DNA of 64,000 bases from JAAOII01 sp965207705 (lineage in GTDB: Bacteria > Pseudomonadota > Gammaproteobacteria > CBDBNL01 > JAAOII01): the NCBI GenBank assembly GCA_965207705.1, contig OZ242292.1, forward strand, positions 310,001 to 374,000, written 5' to 3'. This document shows, piece by piece, positions 15,958-24,979 of this stretch (position 1 is the stretch's first letter; each line of letters opens with the position of its first letter). The position numbers and the translations under genes were made by a program. The notes beneath the pieces are model-generated. The model saw only the letters and a program-made list of their open reading frames with translations, had not been told where the DNA came from and made no database searches.

Positions 15958-18543
15958 TTATGGAACCCAATGCCAATACCTTCTTTTTTGCTGGCGGTAG
16001 GAAGCTATATGGGTGGTCGTCTGATTGGACATGTTGAAACTAATTGCCCCACTCTCCCAAGTTGTCCAATCAAGCGCGCCTAATCGCGCATATCTATTCT
16101 TTATAACAGGGTGAGGATGATTATAAGGATTACGATAACCAGAAGTAAATACTACAAATTCAGGGTTAATTTGCTTAAGCCATTTGAATGAGGAAGATGA
16201 TGTGCTGCCATGATGCGGCGCTTGTAATAGCGAAACCTTCATATTTGGGAATCTTGTTGCAAGGGATTTCTCCACTTGTGAGGTTATATCTCCAGTTAAT
16301 AATAAGCTATTCTTCCCCATAGTCACTAATAAAACACACGAATTATCGTTGGGCTTATTCTGCTTTAGTTGCTCTAATGAAGCTGTGGGATGAATAATTT
16401 CAAAAAGCACTCCGTCCCATTGCCAGCTAGTTCCGCCAATACAAGGCATTTTTTGCGTTTGTTTTGATAAGCTATCAGCAGATATTTTTGGATGGTCAAA
16501 ATTCATAAACAGCTTATCTGCCCGCACCGACTCTAAAACTCCAGCCAAACCGCCGCTGTGGTCATTATCAAGATGGCTCACCATTATGGCATCAATACGT
16601 TTGTAGCCACTATGCAAAAAATAGGGAGCTATGACTAAAGAGCCCAAGTCCGAACCGCTGGCATAAGAAGCGCCTGTATCATAGAGTAGATGTTTTGATG
16701 ATGTTTGCAGATGCACTGCCAAACCCTGCCCTACATCAAGGAAGGTTACTCTCAGCTGTCCGTGAGGAATATTAACTGGGGCTGGAAAAAGTAGCGGCAA
16801 GAATAATGCTGCGCTAAGAAAATAGCTATAGGGACGTATGCCAAAAATTAATATCACAATGGCTAATATAGCGAGGATCATTGCTAAAGCTGTTGGCTGC
16901 GGTAGCGCTAAACTAATATGAGGCAGCTGAGTTAAGAACAATAATCCGTCATAAAGCACATTAATAACCCATCCCAATGCGGCTAAAGAATAATTAGCAA
17001 TTGCAGGAAAGAGAAATAATAAAACATTATTCAGCAAAACCCAAGGCATAAGAATAAACGAAGTTAAGGGGATTGCTACGAGATTAATCGCTACGCCAAT
17101 TAAAGAAAACTCATAAAAAAAGAATAGAGTAACAGGAATAAATCCACACACAAAAATCAGCTGGATAACTGTCAAATCAAAGAAAAATGTGGTTACTTTA
17201 GCCCTAAACTTCTTTATGCTACCCCCCTTAATGCTACCCCCCTTGATACTACCCCCCTTGATACTACTGCTGGCGCCACCACTATTGCTAACACTAAATA
17301 TGTGTGGCTTAATGGCTGGTAAAAAATACTTGACAGCAACAACAACCATAGCTGCAGCGGCAAAGGATAGGTAAAATCCACTAGTAACTCCAGCCAAAGG
17401 ATTAATTAGTAAGACCAACGCCATAGCGATAAAATAAATTAGAGCAGGACGATAAAAACGACTTAATACTAAAGAAATTAATAGAACGCTCAGCATAATT
17501 GTGGCGCGTTGAACTGGCAAAGCAAATCCTGTCCATAGCGCGTAAAACCATATAAAAATAAATGTCAAGATGGCAGCGAGCCGTAACGGCGAGAATATCG
17601 CGGGCATAGTTAAGGAAGGAAACATAGAAGACGAAGCAAAGCAATACTTCAATAATAATAGTATGAGTAAAAATACACCTCCACCCACCAAAGTTAAGTG
17701 CAAACCGGATATAGCCAATAAATGCGATATACCACCCAGACGAAAAACCTTGTAATGTTCCTTTTGCATGAAACTACGGTCGCCTATCATAAGAGCTGTA
17801 ATAATAGCTGTGGCTTCTGGTGAAAGCCCAGCATTTTTAATTTGCCCTTTGATAATATGCCGTTTCTTATTTAAGGCGAGCCGCACATTCAATCCCTTCC
17901 AATTACTCTTCCAATCCCAATTATTTTGCGAAGGCGCAATAAGCAGCGCCTCTCCTCTAATATAACCGCTTGCCTGAATACCCTGTTGCAACATCCAGCT
18001 TTCGTAATCAAACCCGCCAGGATTCATAAAAGAATAGGGACGTCTAACTCTAACTGTAAATTGCCATTTTTGACCAGGGGCTAAGGAGATATTAGATGAA
18101 TCATCATGCCCATACCAGCTTAACAAAAGACGCAGAGAAGCCGGGGGGATATTAGAGGAACCTTCCACAAGTGGAGCGTTGATTATCCTTTCAACCTCAA
18201 AGTTAAATCGCGAACGTTGCCAATCCTCATCAGGCACTCCACTTATGTAACCCTCCACTACTATGTTCTTGCCTTCCCAAGCAACTGGTAGTATATTTTT
18301 CTTTTGCAACATCCCCCAACCCATAGCCCAAACCCAGGCGCATAGCAAAGCAGCGCAGATACTGGCGGCTAAACGGACATGCTGTTTATGCTTGGGACTG
18401 AAATATCTGCGCGCAATTAGTCGCAGGAAAACTATGCTCAGCAATAGTCCCGCACATAAAGCAATATATAAGGGAATGGATGATAGTTGTGGTACTCGCG
18501 CCATTAATAACATGGCGGCACAAAAAGTAACCAAAGACGGCAA
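15958..18543 (-). CDS. comEC: DNA internalization-related competence protein ComEC/Rec2
   Basis: ComEC forms the inner-membrane channel that takes up single-stranded DNA in natural transformation. The 861-residue protein has N-terminal membrane segments and an OB-like periplasmic domain, the Competence domain with the HLLAISGLHLTL signature, and a C-terminal metallo-beta-lactamase-like domain (VTFLDVGQGLAVHLQ, SHLDNDHSGG, LLQAPHHGSTSS). The first in-frame codon taken is TTG at 18541-18543; ATG at 18511-18513 is an alternative. A GGSIK pentapeptide repeated in tandem near residues 427-443 is encoded by a 15-bp minisatellite, in a loop between membrane segments. Confidence 0.93.
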   Translation of the reverse strand: MPSLVTFCAAMLLMARVPQLSSIPLYIALCAGLLLSIVFLRLIARRYFSPKHKQHVRLAASICAALLCAWVWAMGWGMLQKKNILPVAWEGKNIVVEGYISGVPDEDWQRSRFNFEVERIINAPLVEGSSNIPPASLRLLLSWYGHDDSSNISLAPGQKWQFTVRVRRPYSFMNPGGFDYESWMLQQGIQASGYIRGEALLIAPSQNNWDWKSNWKGLNVRLALNKKRHIIKGQIKNAGLSPEATAIITALMIGDRSFMQKEHYKVFRLGGISHLLAISGLHLTLVGGGVFLLILLLLKYCFASSSMFPSLTMPAIFSPLRLAAILTFIFIWFYALWTGFALPVQRATIMLSVLLISLVLSRFYRPALIYFIAMALVLLINPLAGVTSGFYLSFAAAAMVVVAVKYFLPAIKPHIFSVSNSGGASSSIKGGSIKGGSIKGGSIKKFRAKVTTFFFDLTVIQLIFVCGFIPVTLFFFYEFSLIGVAINLVAIPLTSFILMPWVLLNNVLLFLFPAIANYSLAALGWVINVLYDGLLFLTQLPHISLALPQPTALAMILAILAIVILIFGIRPYSYFLSAALFLPLLFPAPVNIPHGQLRVTFLDVGQGLAVHLQTSSKHLLYDTGASYASGSDLGSLVIAPYFLHSGYKRIDAIMVSHLDNDHSGGLAGVLESVRADKLFMNFDHPKISADSLSKQTQKMPCIGGTSWQWDGVLFEIIHPTASLEQLKQNKPNDNSCVLLVTMGKNSLLLTGDITSQVEKSLATRFPNMKVSLLQAPHHGSTSSSSFKWLKQINPEFVVFTSGYRNPYNHPHPVIKNRYARLGALDWTTWESGAISFNMSNQTTTHIASYRQQKRRYWHWVP
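17216..17265 (-). repeat. 15-bp minisatellite in comEC encoding (GGSIK)n
   Basis: Three full 15-bp units and a partial one, in frame, encode consecutive GGSIK pentapeptides. A closely similar 15-bp unit (GGGIK) occurs inside dsbD at 54800-54834. Confidence 0.88.
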
Positions 18544-18657
18544 TTGGCTTTCTTGGGGTAAGGATTACTTTAGAAGAAGTCCTGGGTTATTATCTGAGCT
18601 GCAACTACTAAAACTAATTCGGCTCTATATGCAACAACGCCAGCAAAACGCAGTGCA

Positions 18658-19215
18658 TTATAATTGTAACAAAGCTATGATTATGCCAGCAGCCACTAAA
18701 ATAGTTCCAACTGTCCAATAGGTGTGCATTTGCAACTTGGAGTAAAATTTTTCATTCTGGGCTAACATTGCAGCGTTAAATTTTTCGCCCTGAACTCGTA
18801 TTGTATCGTTAAATTTTTCACTCTGTTCCCGTATTTCATCGTTAAACTCTTTATTCTGAGCTCGCATTTCATCGTTAAATTTTGCATTATGAGATCGTAT
18901 TGTATCGTTAAATTTTGCATTCTGTTCTCGCATTGCATCGTTAAACTTCTCACTATGTTCCCGTATTTCATCGCTAAACTTTTCATTCTGGGCTCGCATT
19001 TCATCGCTAAATTTTTTGTATAGCTCATTGTTGTTTTTCATAACTTCTTGGGCTATTTTGTCGGCTAAATAATCATCTTCAATCTTAATCTCTATAGACG
19101 TAAATCTTTTTTCTAAATATTCAACCACATTACGAGCAAGAGCTAGGTCATTGTCTCCGCTTGCGAATGCCTTATAAACTGGATTATCGTTACTTGTTCT
19201 CTCTGTTTGCTTCAT
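18658..19215 (-). CDS. Hendecad-repeat coiled-coil protein with C-terminal membrane anchor (long paralogue)
   Basis: No precise function is recognised. The 185-residue protein has an N-terminal domain (1-67), then eight tandem 11-residue repeats (68-155) of consensus KFNDEMRAQNE, then KFYSKLQ and a single C-terminal membrane helix (about 163-184). Eleven-residue periodicity with hydrophobic F and M/I positions points to a right-handed or straight hendecad coiled coil. The architecture resembles DUF1640/CCDC90-like coiled-coil tail-anchored proteins, but this is only a resemblance. A paralogue with four repeats is at 50438-50863; the two share N-terminus, membrane tail and upstream sequence, so they arose by duplication. 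The likely role is structural at a membrane. Confidence 0.8.
   Translation of the reverse strand: MKQTERTSNDNPVYKAFASGDNDLALARNVVEYLEKRFTSIEIKIEDDYLADKIAQEVMKNNNELYKKFSDEMRAQNEKFSDEIREHSEKFNDAMREQNAKFNDTIRSHNAKFNDEMRAQNKEFNDEIREQSEKFNDTIRVQGEKFNAAMLAQNEKFYSKLQMHTYWTVGTILVAAGIIIALLQL
18751..19014 (-). repeat. 33-bp tandem repeats (8 units) encoding hendecads
   Basis: Eight in-frame 33-bp units, each encoding an 11-mer that starts KF (EF once) and usually continues with N/S-D. The paralogous gene has exactly four units (50531-50662). Confidence 0.9.
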
Positions 19216-19325
19216 AATTTACTTACTATATCTGTATAGGTAGTATATGGGTATTATATGATAAAAATCAACCCTTGCGGCACACTGTATCCTCCCCCCC
19301 ATTGATGCTATTAGCGTTAGCGCCG

Positions 19326-22300
19326 TTAAGGGAGAAAGCCGTTGAGAATGCAGTTAAGGGCTGGGTAATCGGAACTGGTGCCGAAGTCCCATGCCAGAGT
19401 AGTGCCATCAGCGCACGTATCTGACGCCCAAGTTGAATAAATACCGGAAGCATCTGTTGGCGTTATCAATTCGCTGGTGGTTTTAGTTCTGCCGCTGCCA
19501 CCTGATCCTTGCCCACTCTTGCTAATGTCCCCATAGGAGAAGGTGATGGTTGACGACCCTACACCAACCAGACCGCCAACATGCTTGTCACCGCTGACAT
19601 CCCCACCAGCTGCATAAGAAGACGTGATGGTTAGGCTGCTCCCTACACCAACCAGACCGCCAACATGCTTGTCACCGTTGACATCCCCACCAGCTGCATA
19701 AGACGACATGATGTGGGAGCTCAACCCTGTACCAACCAGACCGCCGACATTCTTGTCACCGCTGACATCCCCACCAGCTGCATAAGACGACGTGATAGTA
19801 GAACCCTCCCCTTGACCAACCAGACCACCGACATTACTACCAATCCCACTGACGGCGCCACCTGTCGCATAAGACGAACTGATGCGGGAGCCAATCCCAA
19901 CACCTATCAGACCGCCGACACTAGAATTCCCGCTGACGGCACCAACATCTGCATAAGAATATGTGATGCTGGAGCTCCACCCAGCACCAACCAAACCGCC
20001 GACTCTAAAACCCCCGTTGACGGCGCCAACAGCTGCGTAAGATGACGTGATGGTGAGGCCGGTCCCAGAACCAACCAGACCGCCGACATCTCTAGTCCCG
20101 TTGACGGCGCCAACAGCTGCATAAGATGACGTGATGGTGACATTCTGCCCAACAGCAACCAGACCGCCGACCCAATTAATCCCGATAACGTAGCCACCTT
20201 CTGCATAAGACGACGTGATGGTGGCAACCCGCCCATCACCAACCAGACCGCCGACACCCTGACCCCCGCTGACAGTACCACCTGCTGCATAAGATGATGT
20301 GATGGTGGCAAAAAGCCCATCACCAACCAGACCGCCGACATTAATGCCAGCCCCTCTGACAGCGCCACCTGCTGCATAAGATGATGTGATGGTGGCAAAC
20401 CGCCCATCACCAACCAGACCGCCGACATTATTGCCAGAGGCATTAACCGCTCCCTCTACGGAACTATTGATAATCATTGCTCCCCGCGCATAACCAACCA
20501 GCAGAGCTACATTAGTTCCCCCGCCGATAAGGTTGCCAGAACGGATATGAATATTACGTAGAACAGAATCAGAACTAATTGCCCCAAACAAACCAGCCGC
20601 ATTGGCATAACTGCCAGCAGGGTTTGTTATAGTAAGGTCGTTGATTGTGTGACTATTGCCATCAAAAATCGCATTAAATAATTTGTTTTTAGGACTGCAA
20701 TCAGAAGCACTGGTTGTACACCCACCGATTGGCTGCCAGTTAGTATAAGTGGTAAGGTATATATCAGCAATAAGCTCATAGCCGTTGCATCTTATGATAT
20801 TCTTACCATTACCGCAGCCGTTGGCATTGCCAACACCCCCTGCACTGCTTTTGAAACTAGTGCCTAACAGATTATGGCGGCTCTGGTTAAGTTGCTGCGC
20901 CGTAGCAATCTCTATCAGTCCATCTCCGTCAACATCCACATCTATGAGATCATCTATACCATCTCCATCTTCATCAGTTTCAAGAGGATCGTCATCAGCA
21001 TAATCATCTCCATCAAGGTTGGGACCAATTAGGCGTGTTATCTCTCTTGCCATTACGGTTTTATTCTTATCGGCGCCTTCCAACTCCAAGGTGACTCTAA
21101 AGGTATAATATGTATTAGGTGTTAATGAAGTTATTATTTCCATAACGTCTGTTGCATTGGCGGCTATTCTGGCGTCTTCCGTTATTCGTATGGGGGTTCC
21201 AAAGGTATCAGCTGTGCTGAGTTTGTAGCTTATGTTAATATTAGCTATATCCGCATCAGGATTATACCATATAAGAGTGGCATTGTTCTCAGCTGGAATA
21301 ACTCGTAAATTTGAAACTGCAAATGCATACAAAGTGGGATTGCGAGGGAATTTATCCAGTTCGTCATCTATACCATCTCCATCTTCATCAGTTTCAAGAG
21401 GATCGTCATCCGCATAATCATCTCCATCAAGGTTGGGACCGATTAGGCGAGTTATCTCTCTTGCTATTACGCTTTTATTCTCATCAGCTCCTTTTAACTC
21501 CAAGGTGACTCTAAAGGTATAATTTGTATTAGATGTTAATGGGGTTATCATTTCCATAACGTCTGTTGCATTGGCGGTTATTCTGGCGTCGTCCGTTATT
21601 GGTGTGGGGGTTCCAAAGATATCATCTGTGCTGAGCTTGTAGCTTATGTTAATACTAGCTATATCCGCATCAGGATTATTCCATCTAAGAGTGGCATTTT
21701 TCTCATCTGGAATAACTCGTAAATTTGAAACTGCAAATGCATACAAAGTGGGATTGCGAGGGAAGGCATCTATATCATCATTGGTGTCATCTTCATCTTC
21801 ATCAGTTTCCAAAGGATCGTCATCCGCATAATCATCTCCATCAAGGTTGGGACCGATTAGGCGTGTTATCTCTCTTGCCATTACGCTTTTATTCTTATCG
21901 GCGCCTTCCAACTCCAAGGTGACTCTAAAGGTATAATTTGTGTTTGATGTTAATAGAGTTATTATTTCCATAACGTCTGTTGCATTGCGGGCTATTCTGG
22001 CGTCGTCCGTTATTGGTATGGGGGTTCCAAAGATATCATCTGTGCTGAGCTTGTAGCTTATGTTAATATTAGCTATATCCGCATCAGGATTATTCCATAT
22101 AAGAGTGGCATTGTTCTCATTTGGAATAACTCGTAAATTTGATACTGCAAATGCATACAAAGTGGGATCGCGAGGGAATTTATCCTCTTCGTCATCTATA
22201 CCATCTCCATCTTCATCAGTTTCAAGAGGATCGTCATCCGCATAATCATCTCCATCAAGGTTGGGACCAATTAGGCGAGTTATCTCTCTTGCCATTACGC

Positions 22301-23990
22301 TTTTATTCTCATCAGCTCCTTTTAACTCCAAGGTGACTCTAAAGGTGTAATTTGTATTGGGTGTTAATGAAGATATCATTCCCATAACGTCTGTTTCATT
22401 GCGGGCTATTTTGGCATCATCCATTATTGTTATGGGGAGGGTAAAGTTATCAGCTGTGCTGAGTTTGTAGCTTATGTTAATATTAGCTATATCCGCATCA
22501 GGATTATTCCATCTAAGAGTGGCATTGCTCTCATCTGGAATAACTCGTAAATTTGAAACTGCAAATGCATACAAAGTGGGATTGCGAGGGAAGGCATCCC
22601 GTTCGTCATCTATACCATCTCCATCTTCATCAGTTTCCAAAGGATCGTCATCAGCATAATCATCTCCATCAAGGTTGGGACCAATTAGGCGGGTTATCTC
22701 TCTTGCCATTACGGTTTTATTCTTATCGGCGCCTTCCAACTCCAAGGTGACTCTAAAGGTATAATATCTATTAGGTGTTAATGGGGTTATTATTTCCATA
22801 ACGTCTGTTGCATTGCGGGCTACTCTGGCGTCGTCCGTTATTGGTATGGGGAGGGTAAAGTTATCAGCTGTGCTGAGCTTGTAGCTTATGTTAATATTAG
22901 CTATATCCGCATCAGGATTATTCCATCTAAGAGTGGCATTTTTCTCATTTGGAATAACTCGTAAATTTGATACTGCAAATGCATACAAAGTGGGATCGCG
23001 AGGGAATTTATCCTCTTCGTCATCTATACCATCTCCATCTTCATCAGTTTCAAGAGGATCGTCATCCGCATAATCATCTCCATCAAGGTTGGGACCAATT
23101 AGGCGAGTTATCTCTCTTGCCATTACGCTTTTATTCTCATCGGCTCCTTTTAACTCCAAGGTGACTCTAAAGGTATAATTTGTATTAGATGTTAATGGGG
23201 TTATCATTTCCATAACGTCTGTTGCATTGCGGGCTATTTTGGCATCATCCATTATTGTTATGGGGAGGGTAAAGTTATCAGCTGTGCTGAGCTTGTAGCT
23301 TATGTTAATACTAGCTATATCCGCATCAGGATTATTCCATCTAAGAGTGGCATTGCTCTCATCTGGAATAACTCGTAAATTTGAAACTGCAAATCCATAC
23401 AAAGTGGGATCGCGAGGGAAGGTATCTATATCATCATTGGTACCATCTCCATCTTCATCAGTTTCAAGAGGATCGGCATCAGCATAATCATCTCCATCAA
23501 GGTTGGGACCGATTAGGCGAGTTATCTCTCTTGCCATTACGGCTCTATTCTTATCGGCGCCTTTTAACTCCAAGGTAACTCTAAAGGTATAATTTGTATT
23601 AGGTGTTAATGATCCTTCCAGTATCATTCCCATAACATCTGTTTCATTGCGGGCTATTCTGGCGTCGTCCGTTATTGGTGTGGGGGCTTCAAAGATATCA
23701 GCTGTGCTGAGTTTGTAGCTTATGTTAATATTAGCTATATCCGCATCAGGATTATTCCATATAAGAGTGGCATTATTCTCATTTGGAATAACTCGTAAAT
23801 TTGATACACTAATTGAGTCCACCCTCCTTTTACCCCCTTCTGGTGGCACGACATCTGGTGGCACGACATCTGGCGGAACGTCACCGCCGGCGCTGTTATT
23901 CCTGCTGCCACCTTCACAGGCGCTAATCAAAGTAACAAGAACGCTCATAATAAGAATCGCGCTAATACGTCTCATTCTTGCAGTGAACAT
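19326..23990 (-). CDS. Giant repeat lipoprotein: fibronectin-III-like/calcium-binding repeats plus GLUG repeats
   Basis: A large predicted outer-surface lipoprotein. The open frame extends to 24125 (1599 residues), but the start chosen here (ATG 23988-23990) gives a proper signal peptide, MFTARMRR followed by a hydrophobic stretch ending LISAC, a lipobox. Seven tandem units of about 138 residues follow, each with a fibronectin-III-like part (SNLRVIP...WNNPDADI...YTFRVTLEL) and an acidic thrombospondin-3-like calcium-binding part (LDGDDYADDDPLETDEDGDG). The C-terminal third has about 12 GLUG repeats (VGGLVG...ITSSYAAGG), known from adhesins and M26 peptidases. No catalytic domain is seen. Adhesion or surface display is inferred from the architecture only. 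Confidence 0.85.
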   Translation of the reverse strand: MFTARMRRISAILIMSVLVTLISACEGGSRNNSAGGDVPPDVVPPDVVPPEGGKRRVDSISVSNLRVIPNENNATLIWNNPDADIANINISYKLSTADIFEAPTPITDDARIARNETDVMGMILEGSLTPNTNYTFRVTLELKGADKNRAVMAREITRLIGPNLDGDDYADADPLETDEDGDGTNDDIDTFPRDPTLYGFAVSNLRVIPDESNATLRWNNPDADIASINISYKLSTADNFTLPITIMDDAKIARNATDVMEMITPLTSNTNYTFRVTLELKGADENKSVMAREITRLIGPNLDGDDYADDDPLETDEDGDGIDDEEDKFPRDPTLYAFAVSNLRVIPNEKNATLRWNNPDADIANINISYKLSTADNFTLPIPITDDARVARNATDVMEIITPLTPNRYYTFRVTLELEGADKNKTVMAREITRLIGPNLDGDDYADDDPLETDEDGDGIDDERDAFPRNPTLYAFAVSNLRVIPDESNATLRWNNPDADIANINISYKLSTADNFTLPITIMDDAKIARNETDVMGMISSLTPNTNYTFRVTLELKGADENKSVMAREITRLIGPNLDGDDYADDDPLETDEDGDGIDDEEDKFPRDPTLYAFAVSNLRVIPNENNATLIWNNPDADIANINISYKLSTDDIFGTPIPITDDARIARNATDVMEIITLLTSNTNYTFRVTLELEGADKNKSVMAREITRLIGPNLDGDDYADDDPLETDEDEDDTNDDIDAFPRNPTLYAFAVSNLRVIPDEKNATLRWNNPDADIASINISYKLSTDDIFGTPTPITDDARITANATDVMEMITPLTSNTNYTFRVTLELKGADENKSVIAREITRLIGPNLDGDDYADDDPLETDEDGDGIDDELDKFPRNPTLYAFAVSNLRVIPAENNATLIWYNPDADIANINISYKLSTADTFGTPIRITEDARIAANATDVMEIITSLTPNTYYTFRVTLELEGADKNKTVMAREITRLIGPNLDGDDYADDDPLETDEDGDGIDDLIDVDVDGDGLIEIATAQQLNQSRHNLLGTSFKSSAGGVGNANGCGNGKNIIRCNGYELIADIYLTTYTNWQPIGGCTTSASDCSPKNKLFNAIFDGNSHTINDLTITNPAGSYANAAGLFGAISSDSVLRNIHIRSGNLIGGGTNVALLVGYARGAMIINSSVEGAVNASGNNVGGLVGDGRFATITSSYAAGGAVRGAGINVGGLVGDGLFATITSSYAAGGTVSGGQGVGGLVGDGRVATITSSYAEGGYVIGINWVGGLVAVGQNVTITSSYAAVGAVNGTRDVGGLVGSGTGLTITSSYAAVGAVNGGFRVGGLVGAGWSSSITYSYADVGAVSGNSSVGGLIGVGIGSRISSSYATGGAVSGIGSNVGGLVGQGEGSTITSSYAAGGDVSGDKNVGGLVGTGLSSHIMSSYAAGGDVNGDKHVGGLVGVGSSLTITSSYAAGGDVSGDKHVGGLVGVGSSTITFSYGDISKSGQGSGGSGRTKTTSELITPTDASGIYSTWASDTCADGTTLAWDFGTSSDYPALNCILNGFLP
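19540..20530 (-). repeat. GLUG-type repeat region (about 12 units)
   Basis: Units of about 24-26 residues with the core VGGLVG and ITSSYAAGG. At least eleven VGGL[VI] cores are countable; the first unit of the region (NVALLVG) is divergent. Boundaries are approximate. Confidence 0.85.
20940..23830 (-). repeat. 414-bp direct tandem repeats (7 units)
   Basis: The same landmark in successive units is spaced exactly 414 bp (21232, 21646, 22060, 22474, 22888, 23302); the N-terminal unit is 6 bp longer. Units are highly similar at DNA level, with alternating variants (NENNATLIW and DESNATLRW types) that suggest recent duplication and gene conversion. Confidence 0.95.
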
Positions 23991-24250
23991 TCTGGCTGTA
24001 TCTATGATTGGGGTGATAGGGCATGTTTTAATAGAAATCGGGGGCGTCTCTCTTTGCGAGTTACCTTGTGGGTTACGCTGTTGTGTGGCAGTCGTTAGCG
24101 TAGTTCTTATCATAGCTCTTATCATAATTAATATCCTTGCGGTGTAGTAAACATAACATTATTATTATACAGCATAATTCAAAATAGTGTGATAGTTAAT
24201 GTTTTTTGTTGCAGGTGTTAGGCGGAGCATGCCGATGGTGCGTCGCAAGT

Positions 24251-24273
24251 ATCAGGCATTTTGCGGGCGGAGC
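24251..24273. repeat. Left half of dispersed palindromic element
   Basis: The segment ending TTTTGCGGGCGGAGC matches the left arm of the intact element at 59038-59059. The sequence then leaves the element and enters the 16-bp satellite. Confidence 0.8.
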
Positions 24274-24280
24274 AAGGGGG

Positions 24281-24434
24281 GATGAATAAAGGAGGGGATG
24301 AATAAAGGAGGGGATGAATAAAGGAGGAGATGAATAAAGGAGGAGATGAATAAAGGAGGGGATGAATAAAGGAGGGGATGAATAAAGGAGGGGATGAATA
24401 AAGGAGGGGATGAATAAAGGAGGGGATGAATAAA
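24281..24434. repeat. 16-bp satellite, about 10 copies
   Basis: GATGAATAAAGGAGGG units start at 24281 and recur every 16 bp to 24425, with one-base variants (GGAGGAG) in two units. The array lies exactly between the two halves of the palindromic element. The period is not a multiple of 3 and there are no unique spacers, so it is neither coding nor a CRISPR array. Confidence 0.95.
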
Positions 24435-24438
24435 TGTC

Positions 24439-24465
24439 CTCCGCCCCTACAGCAGACCTATTTCG
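24439..24465. repeat. Right half of dispersed palindromic element
   Basis: CTCCGCCCCTACAGCAGACC followed by a TCG-containing tail matches the right arm of the intact element at 59064-59090. Confidence 0.8.
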
Positions 24466-24516
24466 TAAACTCAAACACTTTTTTTTACTATTAAACAAAA
24501 AAAAGGGTGTTTTTGA

Positions 24517-24545
24517 CTTGTAAAATTAAGCATTAACCTTATTAA
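24517..24545 (+). promoter_or_regulatory. Possible heat-shock (sigma-32-like) promoter of groESL
   Basis: CTTGTA (24517-24522), a 14-bp spacer, then CCTTATTAA (24537-24545) loosely resembles the sigma-32 pattern CTTGAAA/CCCCAT. No CIRCE inverted repeat (TTAGCACTC/GAGTGCTAA) is present. The match is weak. Confidence 0.3.
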
Positions 24546-24651
24546 ATAAAGGTAAGTAATTTAGAACTAAATTACTTTTTATCTATGTATCAATAGAAAT
24601 AAAGGTATCATAGATATTAATGATTATTATAAAACTATAGAGTATTAATTT

Positions 24652-24939
24652 ATGAAAATTCGTCCTTTGCACGATAAGGTGGTTGTCCGCCGTATTGAAG
24701 CAGAAACAACAACCGCAGGAGGTATAGTAATACCCGATAGCGCTACGGAAAAACCCCAACAAGGGGAAGTAATTGCCGTAGGTCCTGGTAAGAAATCAGA
24801 AAGTGGCTCGGTCCAACCTATTGGGGTTGCGATAGGCGACAAAGTAATATTTGGACAATATGCCGGTAATACGGTAAAAGTCGGAAGCGAAGAACTGCTC
24901 ATAATGAGCGAAAGTGATATTTACGGAGTAATTGCCTAA
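24652..24939 (+). CDS. groES: Co-chaperonin GroES
   Basis: GroES forms the heptameric lid of the GroEL chaperonin. The 95-residue product MKIRPLHDKVVVRRIEAETT with the mobile loop around TTAGGIVIPDSATEKPQQGEV and the C-terminal SEELLIMSESDIYGVI is a full-length family member. groEL follows after 40 bp and the two are surely one operon. A weak sigma-32-like promoter lies about 110 bp upstream. Confidence 0.97.
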   Translation: MKIRPLHDKVVVRRIEAETTTAGGIVIPDSATEKPQQGEVIAVGPGKKSESGSVQPIGVAIGDKVIFGQYAGNTVKVGSEELLIMSESDIYGVIA

Positions 24940-24979
24940 GTAATCACACAATATATAAATCAACTTATAAAACACAATT

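Larger units (their letters stand above)
23991..24651. other. Intergenic region between the giant lipoprotein gene and groES
   Basis: About 660 bp from the chosen lipoprotein start to groES; part of it (23991-24125) is open in the lipoprotein frame and could be translated if the upstream ATG is used. It holds the two halves of a dispersed palindromic element, a ten-copy 16-bp satellite between them, and an AT-rich groES promoter region. No separate gene was recognised; the repetitive open frame across the satellite is an artefact of the repeat. Confidence 0.7.

Noticed and set aside
19665..20443. Frames on both strands within the GLUG repeat region
   Set aside because: Repeat-driven shadows; only the lipoprotein frame gives GLUG motifs and continues from the signal peptide.
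24281..24434. Possible CRISPR array
   Set aside because: The 16-bp units are directly contiguous with no unique spacers, and no cas genes are near.
24196..24498. Minus-strand open frame of 100 residues with SFIHPLLYSSPPLF repeats
   Set aside because: It is produced by the 16-bp satellite, has no family features and no promoter or SD.
24466..24651. CIRCE/HrcA operator upstream of groES
   Set aside because: No TTAGCACTC-N9-GAGTGCTAA inverted repeat was found; only a weak sigma-32-like match remains.
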